From the NCBI GenBank assembly GCA_002363095.1, contig DEWC01000018.1, forward strand, positions 1-16,952: DNA of 16,952 nt. The letters are read 5' to 3'. This DNA is from Ruminococcaceae bacterium UBA3220. Lineage in GTDB: Bacteria > Bacillota > Clostridia > Oscillospirales > Acutalibacteraceae. A program made the position numbers and the translations under genes. Positions 14,157 to 16,952 of the stretch are shown in pieces; the stretch's first letter is position 1, and each line of letters starts with the position of its first letter. A model generated the notes under the pieces. It searched no databases and was not told where the DNA came from. It saw nothing but the letters and a program-made list of their open reading frames with translations.

Positions 14157-15016
14157 TTTGTAATCTTTGTCCGAGAAAATGTAACGCTAAAAGAACCGCC
14201 GAAATGAACTTCGGCGGTTTTTGCAAAGCCCCCGAAAATCCGAAAATAGCAAGATATGGACTGCATATGTGGGAGGAACCGCCGATTAGCGGTAAAAAAG
14301 GCTCGGGAACGGTCTTTTTTTCGGGTTGTTCGCTTAATTGCGTTTACTGTCAAAACTACGAGGTAAGCCACGGCGTTAAAGGCGAAACGGTGAGCGAAAA
14401 AAGGCTCGCCGAAATCTTTAAGGAACTCGAAGAAAAAGGCGCGCATAATATAAATCTCGTAACCGCCGACCATTACTGTTTTGCGGTTAAAAGGGCACTT
14501 GAAATATACAAGCCGAACATACCCGTCTTGCTTAACACAAGCGGATATATCGGCGAAAAGCAACTTGATGTTTTAGGCGATTTGATTGATGTTTTTCTTG
14601 TGGACTTTAAGTATGTTTCGCCCGAGAGGGCAAAAAAATATTCGGGGGCAGAGGACTACCCGAAGGTTGCAAAAAACGCGATAGAATATATGCTTAAAAA
14701 ACAGCCCGAATGCGTTTTTGATAAGGACGGCGTTATGCAAAAGGGCGTAATAATACGGCACCTGCTTATGCCTCTTGCGACAAACGAGGCGATTAAGGTT
14801 TTCGATACCGTTTTAGCTGAGTTTAAAAGCGCTTATTTCAGCCTGATGGCGCAGTATATCCCGATGGGTGAATGCGAAAAATTCCCCGAAATAAACCGAA
14901 AAATAACCCGCCGTGAATACGAAAAGGTCGTATCGCACATTTTGGCGAGCGGTTTTGAAAACTGCTTTATTCAAGACCTTTCAAGCGCCGATAAAAGATT
15001 TATCCCCGAGTTTTGA
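14153..15016 (+). CDS. Radical SAM protein, PflX-like (COG1313 type)
   Basis: A 287-residue protein with the radical SAM cluster motif C-x3-C-x2-C (Cys59, Cys63, Cys66 in SGCSLNCVYCQN), resembling pyruvate-formate-lyase activase-like proteins of the PflX group. An N-terminal cysteine set (Cys3, 6, 10, 24 in ICNLCPRKC...GGFC) is typical of this subgroup and could hold a second metal site. Segments such as VTADHY, PVLLNTSGY and FLVDFKY fit the partial TIM barrel. It presumably cleaves S-adenosylmethionine to a 5'-deoxyadenosyl radical; the target is unknown. Start GTG at 14153 overlaps the previous stop (GTGA), with GGTGAAG just upstream. The activase glycyl-radical partner is not in this window. 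Confidence 0.88.
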   Translation: MICNLCPRKCNAKRTAEMNFGGFCKAPENPKIARYGLHMWEEPPISGKKGSGTVFFSGCSLNCVYCQNYEVSHGVKGETVSEKRLAEIFKELEEKGAHNINLVTADHYCFAVKRALEIYKPNIPVLLNTSGYIGEKQLDVLGDLIDVFLVDFKYVSPERAKKYSGAEDYPKVAKNAIEYMLKKQPECVFDKDGVMQKGVIIRHLLMPLATNEAIKVFDTVLAEFKSAYFSLMAQYIPMGECEKFPEINRKITRREYEKVVSHILASGFENCFIQDLSSADKRFIPEF

Positions 15017-15023
15017 TAAAAAC

Positions 15024-15055
15024 CCCGCAGGATTTTTCGTCCTGCGGGATTTTTT
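15024..15055 (+). terminator. Intrinsic terminator of the typA unit
   Basis: A perfect 9-bp GC-rich stem, CCCGCAGGA (15024-15032) with TCCTGCGGG (15040-15048), followed by ATTTTTT. Confidence 0.93.
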
Positions 15056-15087
15056 AATGAATAACGAATAATGAATAATGAATAATT
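15056..15087. repeat. 7-bp tandem repeat (AATGAAT)x4
   Basis: Four units of AATGAAT, the second with C for T, starting directly after the terminator T-run. It is the first component of the gene-free stretch 15056-15389. Confidence 0.8.
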
Positions 15088-15092
15088 GCGGT

Positions 15093-15111
15093 GTTGTCGC
15101 AAGGCGACAAC
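15093..15111. repeat. 8-bp mini-hairpin with AAG loop
   Basis: GTTGTCGC-AAG-GCGACAAC, perfect arms. It shares the core TCGCAAGGCGA with the hairpin at 2504-2520. Another small hairpin, GTGCC-GGA-GGCAC, lies at 15170-15182. Between these and the next element I see only a 10-bp direct repeat, TCTATTGTCC (15190 and 15211). Confidence 0.6.
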
Positions 15112-15225
15112 GGATTTATATATCGCTACGCCCGAAATCATTATTGACACATTGTAGTTTTTTATGATCGTGCCGGAGGCACACCATCGTCTATTGTCCT
15201 GCGTCTAACATCTATTGTCCAATAT

Positions 15226-15296
15226 TGTAGGGGTGGATACCATCCGCCCGTTTTGTTTGTGCGTATATTGGCGGGCAGATAATATCTGCCCCTACG
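15226..15296. mobile_element. 71-bp palindromic interspersed element
   Basis: Ends TGTAGGGG (15226-15233) and CCCCTACG (15289-15296) are inverted repeats with one T-G mismatch. Just inside each end is a hairpin: GGGTGGAT-ACC-ATCCGCCC (15231-15249) and the 9-bp arms 15273-15281/15283-15291 around one central base. Short elements with GTAGGGG ends are common in Clostridia genomes; that recollection is not checked here. It has no coding capacity. Confidence 0.65.
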
Positions 15297-15299
15297 AAC

Positions 15300-15380
15300 C
15301 AGATGTCAGATTGCAGATATCAGATTTCAAAGGAAAGGTCATTTTTGTTTCATCGTCTGATATCTGATGTCTGACATCTG
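15300..15380. repeat. 25-nt imperfect inverted repeat with 31-nt loop
   Basis: Arms 15300-15324 and 15356-15380 match except for three adjacent positions in the middle (TTG against CAT). Both arms are built from GATGTCAGA and CAGATATCAGA modules. It lies 9 nt past the 3' end of the XRE gene on the opposite strand, so it may act as that gene's transcription end. Confidence 0.65.
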
Positions 15381-15389
15381 CCAGCTGTT

Positions 15390-15635
15390 TTATTTTAAAT
15401 CCAATAATTCGTCGATAGTCTTTTTAAGCACCCTGCTTAATACAACGATTTCAATATCGGTTACGAACCGCTTCCCGGCCTCTATTCGTTGAACAGCATT
15501 TTTATCGACATCCAATCCGTTGATTTGAAGTCGGTCGGCAAGTTCTCTTTGGGATATTTTTAAGTTCTTGCGATATTCGGCAACCCTTCTTCCGCAAAGG
15601 TTATTTTTATTGTCGGGAGTTTTGTTAATAAACAT
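15390..15635 (-). CDS. XRE/Cro-CI-type helix-turn-helix regulator
   Basis: An 81-residue DNA-binding protein taking the ATG at 15635, which has GAGGTAG (15646-15640 on the minus strand) at good spacing. The longer form from 15656 would add 7 residues but lacks a ribosome site. The Cro/CI domain fills the protein: VAEYRKNLKISQRELADRLQ (helices 1-2), the recognition region VDKNAVQRIEAGKRFV, and the closing helices EIVVLSRVLKKTIDELLDL. There is no separate effector domain, so it probably acts as a simple repressor. It is transcribed away from two zinc-ribbon genes, and the shared gap contains palindromic sites (15658-15675 and 15701-15725) suited to controlling both directions; that is inference. 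Confidence 0.85.
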   Translation of the reverse strand: MFINKTPDNKNNLCGRRVAEYRKNLKISQRELADRLQINGLDVDKNAVQRIEAGKRFVTDIEIVVLSRVLKKTIDELLDLK

Positions 15636-15657
15636 ATTTCTACCTCGTTTTGACATT

Positions 15658-15675
15658 TACTGCTTGTCAACAGTA
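15658..15675. promoter_or_regulatory. Inverted repeat overlapping the -35 of the divergent promoter
   Basis: TACTG-8 nt-CAGTA (15658-15662 and 15671-15675). It covers the -35 box TTGTCA, which fits a repressor operator. Confidence 0.45.
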
Positions 15676-15692
15676 GAATTTTATGTTATAAT
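15664..15692 (+). promoter_or_regulatory. Sigma-A promoter for the zinc-ribbon genes
   Basis: TTGTCA (15664-15669), 17 nt, TATAAT (15687-15692), 57 nt before the start codon at 15750. The minus-strand promoter for the XRE gene is not clear. Confidence 0.75.
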
Positions 15693-15700
15693 GCTTTCGG

Positions 15701-15725
15701 ATATGACATTCACTAAATGTCATAT
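15701..15725. promoter_or_regulatory. 10-bp perfect palindromic operator candidate
   Basis: ATATGACATT (15701-15710), spacer CACTA, AATGTCATAT (15716-15725). It sits just downstream of the -10 box, where a bound protein would block transcription. The half-site TGACATT also occurs once at 15651-15657, near the XRE ribosome site. Confidence 0.55.
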
Positions 15726-15749
15726 ACTATTATTTATGAGGTATGAATT

Positions 15750-16097
15750 ATGAAATTTTGCTCACATTGCGGAAAAGAGCTTATGGATGAAGCGGTTGTC
15801 TGCCCCGGTTGCGGGTGTGCCACTCAAGGACAAGGAACATTAATCAACTACAACGAACCCAAAGGCGCTGCAAGCAAAATAACTGTTGCTTTGGGGATTG
15901 TCGGGATAGTTGGAGGGATACTGCTTGCTATTGTCGGTCATATTTGTTCCATTAATGCTATAATATTCGGAATTAAAGATTGTACCGAAAAAAGAAAGCC
16001 TACCGGATTGATTTTGGGAATTATCGGTGAGGTTGTGTCTATATTGTCTTCTATTATTGGAGGAGCGGTAATAACGATGGCTTCGATGTTTGGATAG
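15750..16097 (+). CDS. Zinc-ribbon membrane protein, 115 aa
   Basis: The N-terminus is a zinc ribbon (C-x2-C at Cys4/Cys7 and C-x2-C at Cys18/Cys21, in MKFCSHCGKE...CPGCG) followed by a short linker and two hydrophobic segments (about 42-76 and 85-112). This is the architecture of small zinc-ribbon proteins with a DUF4190-like two-helix membrane tail. Function is unknown for the type. Ribosome site GAGGT (15738-15742). It is followed after 12 nt by a second gene with an almost identical N-terminus, so the two form an operon under the promoter at 15664. The base composition of this locus looks more AT-rich than the genes to the left. Confidence 0.75.
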   Translation: MKFCSHCGKELMDEAVVCPGCGCATQGQGTLINYNEPKGAASKITVALGIVGIVGGILLAIVGHICSINAIIFGIKDCTEKRKPTGLILGIIGEVVSILSSIIGGAVITMASMFG

Positions 16098-16109
16098 GAG
16101 GAGAACAAA

Positions 16110-16676
16110 GTGAAATTATGTTCACATTGCGGAAAAGAGATTATGGATGAAGCGGTTGTCTGCCCCGGTTGCGGGCAATCACTTCAGGCAGAAAAAGAAG
16201 ACGATTTTGGCAAAGAAACTGAAAAAGACAAGATTCAACGAAAAAATAAGCAAAAGAAAACTGCAATCATTATAATAACTGTTCTACTGTGCGGCGCGCT
16301 CTTGGCGTTTTTGATTTCCATTCCCGTAAGAAATAAAATGGAAGCAGATAAAAAGGCTGAAATCGCAAGTCAATTGTTCGGCAAGGAGTTTGTTTATGAA
16401 AACAATGGTAGTTTTACTGAATATCGGCAGAGCTATTCGTTTGAACGCAATGGTAAAGGTCTTTTGAGGTTTAATATTGATGATTTTGGTGACTACACAA
16501 CTGATACTACAAAATATAAATTTGAAATTATTCTTAGCGGACAGGAGCCATATATTGATATAGATTATATGGACGGAGACGACCTCATGGACAGATTAAC
16601 AATAAAATTTGATAAATATGGCGACGTTATAGCCCTTTACGACCCAGAATGGGATAGGACATTCAAGAAAGAGTAA
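16110..16676 (+). CDS. Zinc-ribbon, single-TM, extracytoplasmic-domain protein, 188 aa
   Basis: GTG start with AGGAGGAG (16096-16103) upstream. The zinc ribbon (Cys4, 7, 18, 21) is almost the same as in the preceding protein. Next comes a highly charged linker (residues ~27-49), one membrane segment (~50-71, TAIIIITVLLCGALLAFLIS), and a C-terminal domain of about 115 residues (around FVYENNGSFTEYRQSYSFE to DPEWDRTF) that looks beta-rich, like a small lipocalin- or DUF-type extracytoplasmic domain. No enzyme motif is visible. A sensor or adaptor with the zinc ribbon inside the cell is possible, but that is inference. Its first ~66 coding bases match those of the upstream gene nearly base for base. 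Confidence 0.75.
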   Translation: MKLCSHCGKEIMDEAVVCPGCGQSLQAEKEDDFGKETEKDKIQRKNKQKKTAIIIITVLLCGALLAFLISIPVRNKMEADKKAEIASQLFGKEFVYENNGSFTEYRQSYSFERNGKGLLRFNIDDFGDYTTDTTKYKFEIILSGQEPYIDIDYMDGDDLMDRLTIKFDKYGDVIALYDPEWDRTFKKE

Positions 16677-16714
16677 GGGATATGTGCAAGGTGTATTGTT
16701 TGCCAAAAACAACG

Positions 16715-16750
16715 CCCCCGCGAAGCATTTGCTTCGCGGGGGTTATTCTT
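16715..16750 (+). terminator. Strong hairpin terminator after the zinc-ribbon genes
   Basis: A perfect 12-bp stem, CCCCCGCGAAGC (16715-16726) with GCTTCGCGGGGG (16731-16742), loop ATTT, then TTATTCTT. The T-tract is interrupted, but the stem is very stable. Confidence 0.8.
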
Positions 16751-16765
16751 GAAAGGGAATTATAA

Positions 16766-16935
16766 TGATATATCGCCGAAACAATACGATATACGGCTTA
16801 CACCGCATGATATATTTGCTGACGCAAATATGATATAATATCCGTTCCTTCATGCGCCGTAGGCGTATATCACACCCGCAGGGTATATCATACGCATTAG
16901 CGTATATCATCCGTTCCGGTTAGGAACGGATATCA
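16766..16935. repeat. Array of mini-hairpins joined by TGATATA/TATATCA motifs
   Basis: Three TGATATA copies on the left (16766, 16808, 16831) face three TATATCA copies and one GATATCA copy on the right (16866, 16884, 16903, 16929). Between them lie hairpins ATATTTGC-TGAC-GCAAATAT (16812-16831), ATGCGCC-GTA-GGCGTAT (16852-16868), ACCC-GCA-GGGT (16874-16884), ATACGC-ATTA-GCGTAT (16890-16905) and ATCCGTTCC-GGTTA-GGAACGGAT (16909-16931). ATATCCGTTCC (16839-16849) also pairs with GGAACGGATAT (16923-16933), enclosing the three middle hairpins. No open reading frame is credible here. Confidence 0.7.
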
Positions 16936-16952
16936 TTGAAAAAAGCACGCTT

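Noticed and set aside
15139..15170. Promoter in the gene-free stretch (TTGACA near 15144)
   Set aside because: The -35-like hexamer has no -10 box at acceptable spacing and no gene follows on the + strand within reach.
16766..16935. CRISPR array
   Set aside because: The repeated motif is only 7 nt, is inverted halfway, and the intervening sequences are self-complementary hairpins of unequal length rather than unique spacers. No cas gene is visible.

Overview
The window looks like chromosomal DNA from a spore-forming Firmicute, most likely an uncultured member of the Clostridia. The evidence is a tricistronic germinant-receptor operon (gerA, gerC and gerB types) followed by a DacF-like sporulation carboxypeptidase, strong AGGAGG-type ribosome binding sites, near-consensus sigma-A promoters and compact operons with 1-8 nt gene overlaps. 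The exact family cannot be read from this sequence.

Layout. (1) 1-3005: the 3' part of a YcaO-domain gene, a GT61-type glycosyltransferase and a small S24/S26 (signal-peptidase-fold) protease. All are on the + strand and closely spaced, a combination that suggests a peptide-modification locus continuing to the left of the window. (2) 3006-4783: two nearly identical ~277-bp palindromic elements in inverted orientation. They enclose 1.2 kb with a SLOG/DUF1273-type gene and an Lrp/AsnC-type regulator, each with its own promoter. (3) 4838-9381: the germination and sporulation block gerA-gerC-gerB-dacF. (4) 9413-11343: a transcription unit with a clear promoter, pgi, a small P-loop protein and an intrinsic terminator. 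(5) 11346-15055: a unit with a perfect-consensus promoter, typA/bipA, a DEDDh exonuclease with a C-terminal zinc ribbon, a PflX-like radical SAM protein and a strong terminator. The last two genes overlap their predecessors by 1-4 nt. (6) 15056-15389: a gene-free patch of small repeats, namely 7-bp tandem repeats, mini-hairpins, a 71-bp palindromic element and a 25-nt inverted repeat. (7) 15390-16676: a divergently arranged XRE regulator and two zinc-ribbon membrane proteins whose N-terminal coding DNA is nearly identical. Palindromic operator-like sites lie between the divergent genes. (8) 16715-16952: a terminator, then a densely structured array of mini-hairpins joined by TGATATA/TATATCA motifs.

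How it fits together. Regions 3-5 are ordinary core biology: spore germination, spore cortex remodelling, glycolysis, a translational GTPase and RNA/DNA processing. The less ordinary parts are the YcaO/GT61/S26 group, the paired inverted palindromic elements with two genes between them, the operator architecture of the XRE/zinc-ribbon locus, and the cruciform-prone array at the right edge. None of these can be shown to be a new system from sequence alone. The inverted element pair and the YcaO locus are the best candidates for a closer look.
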